Assembly (NCBI GenBank): GCA_035252155.1
Contig: DATFDL010000281.1
Span: 1-23,019 of the forward strand
DNA from: JAICLL01 sp035252155
GTDB lineage: Bacteria; Planctomycetota; Planctomycetia; Pirellulales; JAICIG01
DNA length: 23,019 nt
Reading direction: 5' to 3'
The notes beneath the pieces were generated by a model. That model was not told the origin of the DNA and searched no databases. It worked only from the letters and a program-made list of their open reading frames with translations. Shown here one piece after another: positions 1 through 7,663 of this stretch. A program made the translations under genes and the position numbers. The first letter of the stretch is position 1; the number at the start of each line of letters is the position of its first letter.

Positions 1-807
1 CGGGTTAAGCGTCGCGCAGCGAACGGCGATGTCCGCCACCATCGCCACCATGTTGCGGTAGCCGTCGCTCAAGTAATTGAAAGGAAGCGAGCGGCCAGGA
101 AGGCCGATCATGAGCTGATCGCGTTTAACATCAAAGTACACTCGATTCGCCCCTGGCACGCACGCCATAATCGCCCGACGGCAGGCTTCCAGCGTTCCGA
201 CCGGCTGCTCCGCTTGCACGGCCGCGATTTCCTGAGTTTTGAACCACCGCAGTAACCGCTTTTCATCGGAAGCCGGATCGAGGCAATCTAAATAGCCCAT
301 AAACCGGCTCGCGGGCTTGAGCGTTGAGACCTCGCGCTGCCGCTTCTGCACCCACAGCCGACCCGTGCCATAAAACGACAGCACCGGCAAGAGCACTTGC
401 GCCCCGGACTTGACTTGATCTCGCAAACTCACCGCTTTGGTTTCAATCCATTCGGCGTCCTTGCGGGTTGTCTTTCCGTCTTCGCTGGTTAGCTCGCGGT
501 GCCAGGTTCCTTGCTCACTTCCGATCTGGCCGCGGCACTCGATGGCCGCCGGAAACTGTGCCTCGGCCGTGATCGCATCGCCATGCTCGAAGAAGGCCAA
601 GCGCGCGTCGCTGCGGTCGATGCTCTTTGCGATCGCCGGCGACGGAAAACCTAAAAACAACGATCCGAGGCCGACCGCCATGCCGTTCAGCAAGGCCGTC
701 TTGCCGGTCGCGTTATCGCCCACAATGAGGTTGAAACGGGCCGCCAACTCGACTTCACGCTCCGTGAAGCAGCGGAAGTTCGTCAGGCGTATCTTATCGA
801 GCCGCAT
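1..807 (-). CDS. AAA family ATPase, RecF/SMC-like (COG3950 type), C-terminus beyond the window
   Basis: The frame is open to the left edge with 269 codons visible, so the C-terminus is missing. The chosen start reads MRLDKIRLTNFRCF, the usual opening of RecF-like ATPases. An in-frame ATG at 873 would add 22 residues but lacks a well-spaced ribosome site. A Walker A motif, GDNATGKT, follows about 30 residues in. FYGTGRLW and, near the left edge, LSDGYRNM (an ABC-signature-like motif) match the COG3950 group of ATP-binding proteins. Such ATPases bind DNA ends or act as the sensor/motor half of defence pairs such as Septu (PtuA with an HNH nuclease); whether a nuclease follows cannot be seen here. 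Walker B and the D-loop would lie outside the window. It is divergent from the DUF1829 remnant and sits at the edge of a defence-like region. The ATPase family is clear; its system is not. Confidence 0.85.
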   Translation of the reverse strand, partial: MRLDKIRLTNFRCFTEREVELAARFNLIVGDNATGKTALLNGMAVGLGSLFLGFPSPAIAKSIDRSDARLAFFEHGDAITAEAQFPAAIECRGQIGSEQGTWHRELTSEDGKTTRKDAEWIETKAVSLRDQVKSGAQVLLPVLSFYGTGRLWVQKRQREVSTLKPASRFMGYLDCLDPASDEKRLLRWFKTQEIAAVQAEQPVGTLEACRRAIMACVPGANRVYFDVKRDQLMIGLPGRSLPFNYLSDGYRNMVAMVADIAVRCATLNP

Positions 808-881
808 AAAGTATTCTTCGTTCGCTCCAGCCGCAGTCCTAAAATCTACCTTAAACTCCCTGAACCTCAACATGCCTTCTT

Positions 882-1215
882 GAGGAAATCTCGTCGCGAA
901 ACTCGCCCGAAGTCGCCTTTCTGGGCAGAACGGGCTTCACGCACCACTTCGACTTCGTCATCCCGAAATCGCCGGGCCACCCCGAGCGGATCATCAAGGC
1001 CATCAACCATCCCAACAACGAAGCCGCGACATCGCTCTTGTTCTCTTGCACCGACACCAAGCTGGCGCGCCCCGGCGCGATCGGCGATGGATGCCATCCT
1101 CAACGACACCGAACGGCGGCTCAACACCGACGTGGTGACCGCGCCTGAGCGCTACGACGTGCAGACCGTGCCCTGGACCAATCGGCACGAGTACGCGGCC
1201 CAACTCGCCGCGTGA
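882..1215 (+). pseudogene. C-terminal remnant of a DUF1828/DUF1829 protein, frameshifted
   Basis: From 882 one frame reads AFLGRTGFTHHFDFVIPKS, then ERIIKAINHPNNEAATSLLF, which I recognise as the DUF1829 half of DUF1828/DUF1829 proteins. Around 1075-1080 the match moves to the next frame (ILNDTERRLNTDVV, then VQTVPWTNRHEYAAQLAA) and ends at a TGA at 1213. One indel therefore separates two halves of the same domain. The N-terminal DUF1828 part is absent: the frame is closed by a TGA at 861, just where the upstream ATPase gene begins. Family members are usually around 250 residues and are found in phages and mobile or accessory regions; their role is not established. About 110 codons survive here, so this is almost certainly non-functional. 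Confidence 0.75.
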
Positions 1216-1544
1216 TTCGCGCGGTCCGAAAGAATTACCTGTCCGGTTTCGCAGAGTATTGACCGCCTGATCGTCAAAACCGTCGGGCACGCGCATGCGG
1301 CTGTCGCCGGTCGTGTTCCAAACGAGCTGCGTCCGCATTCGTCTCCCTGTAGAACCGAGTTTTGTCCCCTTGCGTTCCTCCCTTTCCTGCCTCGGAACCG
1401 CACCGGAATGAGAAGGTGAGCGAGCCCCGGTGGCCTTGGCGCGGGCGACGAAGTCGTGGAAAACTACCCACATAAAGCAGGCGATGCCTCCCGCGGCATT
1501 CCCTAATAGGCACGACTTCCAGAACGTCATCGTCGACCGTCCTC
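1216..1544. other. Intergenic stretch without a supported gene
   Basis: This stretch lies between the DUF1829 remnant and the caspase-like gene. Open frames on both strands have biased, Arg-rich composition and no family resemblance that I can see. No convincing promoter or hairpin was found. It may be decayed coding DNA, since small frames overlap without a dominant one. Confidence 0.5.
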
Positions 1545-3314
1545 ATGGTTCAGAGCTTGCAACTCCTTCCGAAGTACCAGAACAGCTGGGCTATCGTTAT
1601 CGGTATCAACGATTACGCTCACTGCAGCCCGCTTGATTATGCGCGTAACGATGCACAGGCGATCGCCGCCACGTTGGTAGAAAACTTTGGCTTTTTGGAA
1701 AGCAGCTTGGAGATATTCGTCGACAAGCAGGCATCCAGGAGCGCCATCCTGAAGGCGTTGTTACGGCACACCGACCCGTCAACGGCAAACAAGGATGACC
1801 GCGGCCTCGTGTTTTTTGCGGGGCACGGGCATACCGCGCGCGGTCGCCGCGGTGAGGTCGGATATCTCGTCCCGGCGGATGGGGATTGCGATGATCTCTC
1901 GAGCTTGGTCCGGTGGGACGAATTGACCCGCAATGCCGAATTGCTGCCTGCGAAACACGTGCTGTTCATCATGGATGCCTGTTATGGCGGTCTCGCTGTG
2001 ACCCGCCATCTGGCCCCTGGTAGCAGACGGTTCCTTAAGGACATGCTGATGCGGCACTCGCGCCAGGTACTCACGGCCGGCAAAGCCGACGAAGAAGTGT
2101 CAGACGGGGACGGCCCTCGACCTGGGAACTCGATCTTTACCGGGCATCTTCTGGACGCCCTCGACGGCGCGGCAGCAACCAAGGACGGGCTGCTGACTGC
2201 GAATGGCGTAATGGCGTACGTGTATGATCGCGTCGCAAAGGACCAGCACTCTCAGCAGACACCCCACTACGGATTCATCGAAGGCGACGGCGACTTCATT
2301 TTCAGTGAACTTCCGGCTGACCTTCTGTCTGACGATGCGACGGGGGGCAGGGATGTGCTCATTGACGTGCCGGCTGAATTGATCGATCAGGATGAGCCGA
2401 GCACGTTGGACCGCCAGACCGCGATGCTGAAGGAATACCTTTCCGAGCCCCGATACCGAATCAAACTCGACGATCTGGTGAGCGCTAGCGTGCGAGGGGC
2501 ATTGAAAAAGCTAGGTCCCGAAAGCATGCCGGTTTCGACCGATCCACAAACGGCGGTCCAAGAATTCCCAAGCCGCTTAACTGCCTACGAGGAAGCGATT
2601 CGGCCATTGCAGTCTGCCGCTATCTTACTGGGCAAATGGGCCACGGCAGAGCACCGTGCCATCCTCGCCAATTTGTTTGCCAGGCTTTCGGACCACAATG
2701 TCGGACCGAAGAACGGGCTCAATCTTTGGCTGGGACTCCGCTGGTATCCCATCTCATTTCTGCTGTACACCGGGGGCATCGCCTCTATTTCTGCGGGCAA
2801 CTACGAAGCCTTGTCCGTGATGCACGGGATGAGGATCCAGGGGGACCCCTACGACAAACGCGGCCCCGTCGAGCTGATTATCCCGGTCGTGGAAGGGCTG
2901 CTTGATGTGCAAAGAACCGATATTTGGAAACGCCTTCCAGGACAAGAAAGGCACTACACGCCGCACAGCGAATACATGTTCAAGGCCGTGCAGCCGGTGC
3001 TGGAGGACGTGCTCTTCTTGGGGGCAAGCTACGAAAGGATGTTCGACCGCTATGAGGTCCTCCGCGCGTTGATCTACGCCGACCTGGACGGGGATGATGA
3101 GCATACGTGGGCGCCTATTGGACGGTTCGGGTGGAAGTATGCGGGGCGTCGAAGTAAAAACGATCCGTTCGCTGAACTATGCGCCGAGGCCGCCGCAAGA
3201 AAAGACGATTGGCCACCCCTAGCGGCCGGGTTATTTCAAAGCTCATTCGAGCGCTTCCTCAAGGTCGCGACTCGATTTGAGCAGCACACGCTCCAGCGGT
3301 TAGGATGGTCTTGA
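1545..3314 (+). CDS. Caspase-like peptidase (C14 family) with uncharacterised C-terminal domain
   Basis: This is a 589-residue protein. Residues about 13-255 form a caspase/metacaspase fold: WAIVIGINDY opens strand 1, FFAGHGHT carries the catalytic His (H94), FIMDACYGG carries the catalytic Cys (C146), and NSIFTGHLLDAL is the usual follow-up helix. Both catalytic residues are intact, so it is predicted to be an active cysteine protease. Residues about 260-589 match nothing I know; they are soluble-looking, with Trp/Tyr-rich segments (for example LNLWLGLRWYPISFLLY), and could be a sensor or substrate-binding module. No signal peptide or membrane segment is evident, so it is probably cytosolic. 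The ATG start has no clear Shine-Dalgarno sequence. In bacteria C14 domains often serve as cell-suicide effectors in anti-phage systems; the neighbouring TIR and restriction genes suggest that role, which is inference. GTPase, NACHT and TPR modules common in relatives are not recognisable. Confidence 0.85.
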   Translation: MVQSLQLLPKYQNSWAIVIGINDYAHCSPLDYARNDAQAIAATLVENFGFLESSLEIFVDKQASRSAILKALLRHTDPSTANKDDRGLVFFAGHGHTARGRRGEVGYLVPADGDCDDLSSLVRWDELTRNAELLPAKHVLFIMDACYGGLAVTRHLAPGSRRFLKDMLMRHSRQVLTAGKADEEVSDGDGPRPGNSIFTGHLLDALDGAAATKDGLLTANGVMAYVYDRVAKDQHSQQTPHYGFIEGDGDFIFSELPADLLSDDATGGRDVLIDVPAELIDQDEPSTLDRQTAMLKEYLSEPRYRIKLDDLVSASVRGALKKLGPESMPVSTDPQTAVQEFPSRLTAYEEAIRPLQSAAILLGKWATAEHRAILANLFARLSDHNVGPKNGLNLWLGLRWYPISFLLYTGGIASISAGNYEALSVMHGMRIQGDPYDKRGPVELIIPVVEGLLDVQRTDIWKRLPGQERHYTPHSEYMFKAVQPVLEDVLFLGASYERMFDRYEVLRALIYADLDGDDEHTWAPIGRFGWKYAGRRSKNDPFAELCAEAAARKDDWPPLAAGLFQSSFERFLKVATRFEQHTLQRLGWS

Positions 3315-3548
3315 ACCTCGCAGTCGGACGAGAACGGGTACCGCGCGAGCAAACGTTCCGGCCACCCATTTCTCCTCCCTGACGCACGACAGCGGATTTG
3401 GGAACCGTGGACAGTTAGTGGCGAACGCCAACGGCGTTTGACCGTTCGGCGCAGCGGTGCCGCATCGAAGCTCACCGACCAGCGGCACCGTCGATCGGCG
3501 GCAGTTGGACAAGAAAGCGGGACCGGGAAGGGATTGCGGTAGGAAACT

Positions 3549-3600
3549 GGACGCAGCTCGGTTCAACAACGAGCTGTGGCTTCAACAACGAGCTGCGTCC
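3549..3600. repeat. Palindromic dispersed-type repeat with internal direct duplication
   Basis: GGACGCAGCTCG at 3549-3560 is the exact inverse of CGAGCTGCGTCC at 3589-3600. Inside, TTCAACAACGAGCTG occurs twice (3562-3576 and 3581-3595) four bases apart. The element lies exactly where similarity to the Rpn-type fragment ends, so it may mark the break point. Confidence 0.7.
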
Positions 3601-3810
3601 CCTTTCCTCCCCCGACTGGAAATCGAGGTGAACGATTTCTTCGAGGGGTTCGCCGATGCCCAGCACCAAATCGGCGGCCGCCGTGACGGTCGAGAGATCA
3701 ACGTTCAACAGCTTCACCGGCGCGCTCGGCGGGCGATCGAAAGCGGCCAAAAAGCCCTGCGGGCTGTCGCGGCCCATGTCTTTCAGCGTGGCGTCAAAGG
3801 TCATCGCCAT
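3601..3810 (-). pseudogene. N-terminal fragment of an Rpn-like / PD-(D/E)XK nuclease family transposase-type protein
   Basis: Starting at an ATG (3810-3808), the frame reads MAMTFDATLKDM, then VKLLNVDLSTVTAAADLVLG and EIVHLDFQSG. This resembles the start of Rpn-like recombination-promoting nuclease/transposase proteins, where the D and the E/Q-containing strands form the PD-(D/E)XK core. Similarity stops after about 70 residues at the palindromic repeat 3549-3600; the frame runs on to a stop at 3472 through unrelated sequence. Full-length relatives are typically several times longer, so this is a truncated relic. It lies antisense between the caspase-like gene and the membrane-protein/TIR pair, and so marks past rearrangement inside the island. 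The flanks (3315-3548 and 3811-4086) show no further gene. Confidence 0.6.
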
Positions 3811-4086
3811 GGCGCATTTTCTCCAGCCAGTTGGGAACTCAAACTCACGACTTCGCAAGCATGATTCCGCATGAATGTAGCCTCTCCCCCGCTTACGGGC
3901 GAGGCGGCGAATGACGAGCGACGCCCCGTCTACCAGGCGCAATATCTTGAGTGTCTACGTCACTGGCATACCACATATTGACGACGGACGCCTAAAGCCG
4001 GTAGTATCAGCAGTGTACGGACGTTGGCTATGCCGCCCTTCCGGTAGCGCGTCCGTACGCGAACCAAACGAATAAGGGCTTCGCCG

Positions 4087-4722
4087 GTGCGTACGAAAAT
4101 CAAGGTTGCGCTGATTGGGGTCGCAGGGATCGTGCTGGGCACGTTGATTCCCCGCCTCTTTGACCTGGTGGAGGGCAGACAGCAAGCCGAGTTGTCGGGT
4201 GCCTTGGAGGTGCAGCACTCGCTCAAGCCGGTCGCCCCCGCGCCGCCGGCCTTAGATGTCTGCGAGATTCGAACTCTTTGCAAACGTTGCCCGTCCGACC
4301 ACACGACGTTCAGAATTGTTCTCAGGAACAACTCCGATCGAACGATCAGGGTAACGGCCGGCAAGCTCAACCTCGGCGAGTGCGGATATCTTTCATATGA
4401 GCATTCCGACATTGGCCCAAGATGGACCTCATGCGAAGAAATGAGACGGAACAAAGCCACCGTCGTCATGCCCCAGGATGCGGTACAAGGCGCGTCCATC
4501 GATTTCGCTTTGACCGCCGATGTACCGCCCGACAAAACCCGCGAGGTGATCGTTACCGTTCGGCGTTCGCACCCAGAAGGAAAGTCGGACGAGTATTTTC
4601 ACGCGGTTGGCTCGATCATTTTTGTCCACGACACCGGCGAAGCCGCAACGCCCGACGTTTTTATTGCGGGCTATTCTGCCGCGCCTGCTCCTGTCGTGCC
4701 GCCTTCTCGTGGAGATGTTTAA
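4087..4722 (+). CDS. Membrane-anchored protein of unknown function, upstream partner of the TIR gene
   Basis: A 211-residue protein starting with GTG; AAGGG about eight bases upstream supports this start. Residues 7-25 (VALIGVAGIVLGTLIPRLF) form one hydrophobic segment after a basic N-terminus (RTKIK), so it is either a signal anchor or an uncleaved signal. Residues 30-55 are a linker with a Pro-rich end. Residues 57-185 look like a beta-rich domain with five Cys (59, 65, 68, 99, 116), including a CxxxxxCxxC cluster that could bind metal or form disulfides. The C-terminus is Ala/Pro-rich. I do not recognise the family. It lies 51 bp upstream of the TIR gene on the same strand, so the two are probably co-transcribed; a membrane sensor or anchor for the TIR effector is a guess from context only. 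Confidence 0.65.
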   Translation: MRTKIKVALIGVAGIVLGTLIPRLFDLVEGRQQAELSGALEVQHSLKPVAPAPPALDVCEIRTLCKRCPSDHTTFRIVLRNNSDRTIRVTAGKLNLGECGYLSYEHSDIGPRWTSCEEMRRNKATVVMPQDAVQGASIDFALTADVPPDKTREVIVTVRRSHPEGKSDEYFHAVGSIIFVHDTGEAATPDVFIAGYSAAPAPVVPPSRGDV

Positions 4723-4773
4723 TTCACGAACCTGACTTGACGCGATAATCAACGCATCCACCAAGGTAAACCT

Positions 4774-5907
4774 ATGTCTACCGCGCGGACCTCAATACGC
4801 AAATCGACCACCAGGACATCGTCTCTCGAGGGGCGAATTCGCTCGCTCCTTGACCAATTGGTTGAGGCGAATGAACGTTACGCGGGCTCAACTCTTCGAC
4901 TACTTTTCCTGCCTTATACCGGCTCAATGGCGGTCGAAAAATTACTTGCGAATCGTGGGGAGGTTGTTCTGGCAATCCCCACGGCTGATACACATGCGGA
5001 ACCACCGCCTGGGGCGCACCTTGTTCCTCGAGAAGCCATGCAAGGTTGTTCAGCGTTGGATTTCTGGGGCGCCGCGTCCGTTGACTTCAACGCTGAACCA
5101 GGAACTCGGCTTACGCGCCTTTTGTGTTTATTGCGCGGCGGCGAAGACGCCGCCGAGGCAGCATCTACGTTCGATAAACTGGCTAGGGAATCCGGGCGGT
5201 TGTACCAAAGCTTGCCACCGTTCGTTGCGCCGATACAAGGCACGACATCTCCGCGAAACTTGTGGGCGAGCGTCGTGTTTGGGTGGCTTCGATCCAGTGA
5301 TTGGGTTTTCAACGAGGAGGGCTTTGAACTTGTCGGGCTTCCATTCGCGGCATCGGCCGAATTATGGCGCCGCTTGCTCTATGGGACATCGGCCGATGGC
5401 AAGCTTCAAAGCGCGCCCGCGCAGCCCGTTAAGTGGGGCGCGCAAACCGATGAGAGCCCTCGCGACATGGCAACCGATGCCCCAATCGCGCAAAAGAAGC
5501 GATTCCGTATAGCCCTCTCTTTCCCGGGGGAGCGCCGCCCATTCGTCGCTGGGGTCGCCGATGCCCTAGCGCGCAGGCTGGGAAAAGACCGCGTGCTATA
5601 TGACGGCTACTACGAGGCTGAGTTTGCCCGACCGAACCTTGACCAGTACCTGCAGTCGCTTTACCACGATGCATCCGATCTGATCGCTCTGTTTCTCTGC
5701 TCGGAGTACGACAAGAAAGAATGGTGCGGGCTCGAGTGGCGCGCCATTCGCGATGTCATTAAACGCCGCCGCAGCGACGATGTCATGCCGTTTCGTTTCG
5801 ACAACACGGATATCCCAGGTTTTTTTTCAATTGATGGCTCTATTTGGATCGGTGATCGCGGTCCAAGCCAGGTTGCCGCCTTGATTCTCGAGCGCCTTGG
5901 GGCTTGA
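4774..5907 (+). CDS. TIR-domain protein with uncharacterised N-terminal domain
   Basis: A 377-residue cytosolic protein; AAGG eight bases before the ATG supports the start. Residues about 244-377 form a TIR domain: FRIALSFPGERRPFVAGVAD is the first strand and helix, RVLYDGYYEAEF follows, and DLIALFLCSEYDKKEWCGLE ends in a W-x-x-x-E motif (W317, E321) at the place of the catalytic Glu of NAD-cleaving TIRs. An NADase activity is therefore plausible. Residues about 18-215 form a separate domain (LRLLFLPYTGSMAVEKLLA, then RNLWASVVFGWLRSSDWVF) that I cannot assign; a Ser/Pro-rich linker joins the two. Bacterial TIR proteins commonly deplete NAD+ on phage infection (Thoeris, TIR-Avs and others), but no partner gene of a named system is next to it. 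The gene ends 13 bp from the stop of the convergent restriction-modification gene. Confidence 0.85.
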   Translation: MSTARTSIRKSTTRTSSLEGRIRSLLDQLVEANERYAGSTLRLLFLPYTGSMAVEKLLANRGEVVLAIPTADTHAEPPPGAHLVPREAMQGCSALDFWGAASVDFNAEPGTRLTRLLCLLRGGEDAAEAASTFDKLARESGRLYQSLPPFVAPIQGTTSPRNLWASVVFGWLRSSDWVFNEEGFELVGLPFAASAELWRRLLYGTSADGKLQSAPAQPVKWGAQTDESPRDMATDAPIAQKKRFRIALSFPGERRPFVAGVADALARRLGKDRVLYDGYYEAEFARPNLDQYLQSLYHDASDLIALFLCSEYDKKEWCGLEWRAIRDVIKRRRSDDVMPFRFDNTDIPGFFSIDGSIWIGDRGPSQVAALILERLGA

Positions 5908-5920
5908 ACGCTGCGACCGA

Positions 5921-7663
5921 TCACCGTTGCTCGCGCTCTTCCTCCATCAACGCGGTTTCTTCGTCCGTCAACCCGTAAAGCTCGCACACCAACTGGTCGA
6001 TCTGCCGGTCGGCCGTTTCGATCTGACGCTGAACGCGAGTTTTCTCATCTGGGTTGCGCGAGCGAACTTGCTGGCTTGCCAGACTCGTCCGCGTCTCGAC
6101 TAGCTCAACAATCCGCCCCGCAGTCGCTTTATCAGATGGGCTTGGCGCGGCGACAGGAAAACCCTCCATGTACTGTCCGAAGAACCGCAGATAGGCATCG
6201 CCGGAACCTTCCAGCGCGGCGCAGGTCTGGGCGAAATAAAAATGGGCGAGCCGTGAGTTCAAGATGCCCAGCAGGAGCAAATGGTCGGTCGGCAGGAAGT
6301 AGACCGTGTTCGCGCCGAACCGCCCGCGGGTGTCGAGCGCGAAACGGCAGGTCGTGGCAATGTCGGGAAAGACGATTTTCGGATGCTGCATCATCTCGCG
6401 GTAGGCCAACTGCGGTTGTTGGAGCTCGTACCACGGTTGCTTGGTCGCGCGGTCCTGCAAACGCTGCTTGAAGGGCCGGAGGTGCTCAAGAATCGCCGGA
6501 TAGGCCTTCATGTCAATGCCGTGGTATGTGTAGATCAAAAACTCGTCACGCGGCATAACGAAGTACGGCCGGATATCTCGCCCCTGCAAGAATGGGTGCA
6601 AGATCTCGTCCGCCTCCGGGTTCTTGGCAACGATTGCCTCCCGCTCCTCCGCGCTGATGGCAAACGCGTCGGTCAGACCAGATTTGATACCCATGCAAAT
6701 CTTGCCGTCCACCACCTCGACGAGCGGTTTGCCGATCCGTTTGAGCTTCGCCAAAAGCTCCGAATGCTCCGCACGGCTCAGATTCCAGCCGTCGGGCGCC
6801 AACGCCGATCCGGCGACGTCGTATGCCACCGGGTCCACCGCTCGTTCCAAGGTCAGCGCTCCAGATTCGACGCCAGCCAGTTGTTCGCGTGTAATCGGCG
6901 GCGAATAGCTGAGGGTCCCGGTGCCGCCGCCTTTGCTGGTAAGAAGGACGATCGTGCGTACCGTAGCGCCCTTAAAGACCGGCAGCCCAGCCAGGTCGAC
7001 AATTCGGTCGATTCTCGCCACATTAGCGAGTAGTTCTCGCACCTTGCGGCCATAGTTTGCGCGCACGAACTTGTTCGAGACGATCATTCCGAAGGCCCCA
7101 TCCGGCCTGAGCAACTCGTGCTCTCGCTCGATGAAGTAAACATAGAGATCCGACCGCTCGTCGTGGGTCGAATAGCGCTCGCGAAAATAGTCCTTCAGCT
7201 CCTTGAATTCCTCCATCCGCACATACGGCGGGTTCCCAATGACCGCGTCAAACCCGCCCTCTTTGCCCTTGCCTCCAAAAACTTCTGGAAACTCGGCGCG
7301 CCAATCAAAAGCGTTGATGCGGTATTGCTCTTCCTCGTCCAAGAGCGTCATCTGGCGAGCATCGTAAAAGTCGGGGCCGATCAGCGAATTGCCGCACTTG
7401 ATGTTGCCGGCCAGGTCGGGCAAGGCCCGCACGTGCAACAGCCGCAACTGCCGCTCCAGCGTCTCCCGGTTCTCGTGCTCCAAAACCTTGAGGAGCAACG
7501 AAAGCTTGGTGACCTCCACCGCCTGACTGTCGATATCGACGCCGTAAATGTTGTTCAGCAAGATGCGTTTCTTCTCGGCGGTGGTCAGGTGCCACTGGCC
7601 GCCCGGCCCCTGGTAAATCTCCCGCTTCGAGCCGTGCTCGACGTACCAGTCGCGATGCCAGTC
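5921..7663 (-). CDS. 3' part of a frameshifted type IIG-like restriction-modification gene (methylase and target recognition)
   Basis: This frame continues the protein of the gene whose 5' part lies at 7585-8913. After the shift it reads DWHRDWYVEHGSKREIYQGP, then NNIYGVDIDSQAVEVTKLSL, the usual sequel of the SAM-binding motif in Eco57I-type enzymes. VIGNPPYVRMEEF carries the NPPY catalytic motif of N6-adenine methylases. Downstream are FGMIVSNKFVRANYG and a TaqI_C/target-recognition type C-terminal region (ICMGIKSGLTDAFAIS, then LQGRDIRPYF), and a charged coiled end. By itself this frame has no good start; the first usable codon is a TTG at 7561 with no ribosome site, so it is unlikely to be made independently. 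The joined protein would be about 997 residues, normal for a type IIG enzyme. Everything downstream of the indel is open. Confidence 0.8.
   Translation of the reverse strand, partial: DWHRDWYVEHGSKREIYQGPGGQWHLTTAEKKRILLNNIYGVDIDSQAVEVTKLSLLLKVLEHENRETLERQLRLLHVRALPDLAGNIKCGNSLIGPDFYDARQMTLLDEEEQYRINAFDWRAEFPEVFGGKGKEGGFDAVIGNPPYVRMEEFKELKDYFRERYSTHDERSDLYVYFIEREHELLRPDGAFGMIVSNKFVRANYGRKVRELLANVARIDRIVDLAGLPVFKGATVRTIVLLTSKGGGTGTLSYSPPITREQLAGVESGALTLERAVDPVAYDVAGSALAPDGWNLSRAEHSELLAKLKRIGKPLVEVVDGKICMGIKSGLTDAFAISAEEREAIVAKNPEADEILHPFLQGRDIRPYFVMPRDEFLIYTYHGIDMKAYPAILEHLRPFKQRLQDRATKQPWYELQQPQLAYREMMQHPKIVFPDIATTCRFALDTRGRFGANTVYFLPTDHLLLLGILNSRLAHFYFAQTCAALEGSGDAYLRFFGQYMEGFPVAAPSPSDKATAGRIVELVETRTSLASQQVRSRNPDEKTRVQRQIETADRQIDQLVCELYGLTDEETALMEEEREQR

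Noticed and set aside
437..883. 148-codon plus-strand frame at the left end
   Set aside because: It is antisense to the AAA ATPase, which has Walker A and signature motifs on the minus strand.
4774..5907. Assignment of the TIR gene to Thoeris
   Set aside because: No ThsA-like SIR2/SLOG partner or second TIR gene is adjacent, and the N-terminal domain is unlike ThsB.
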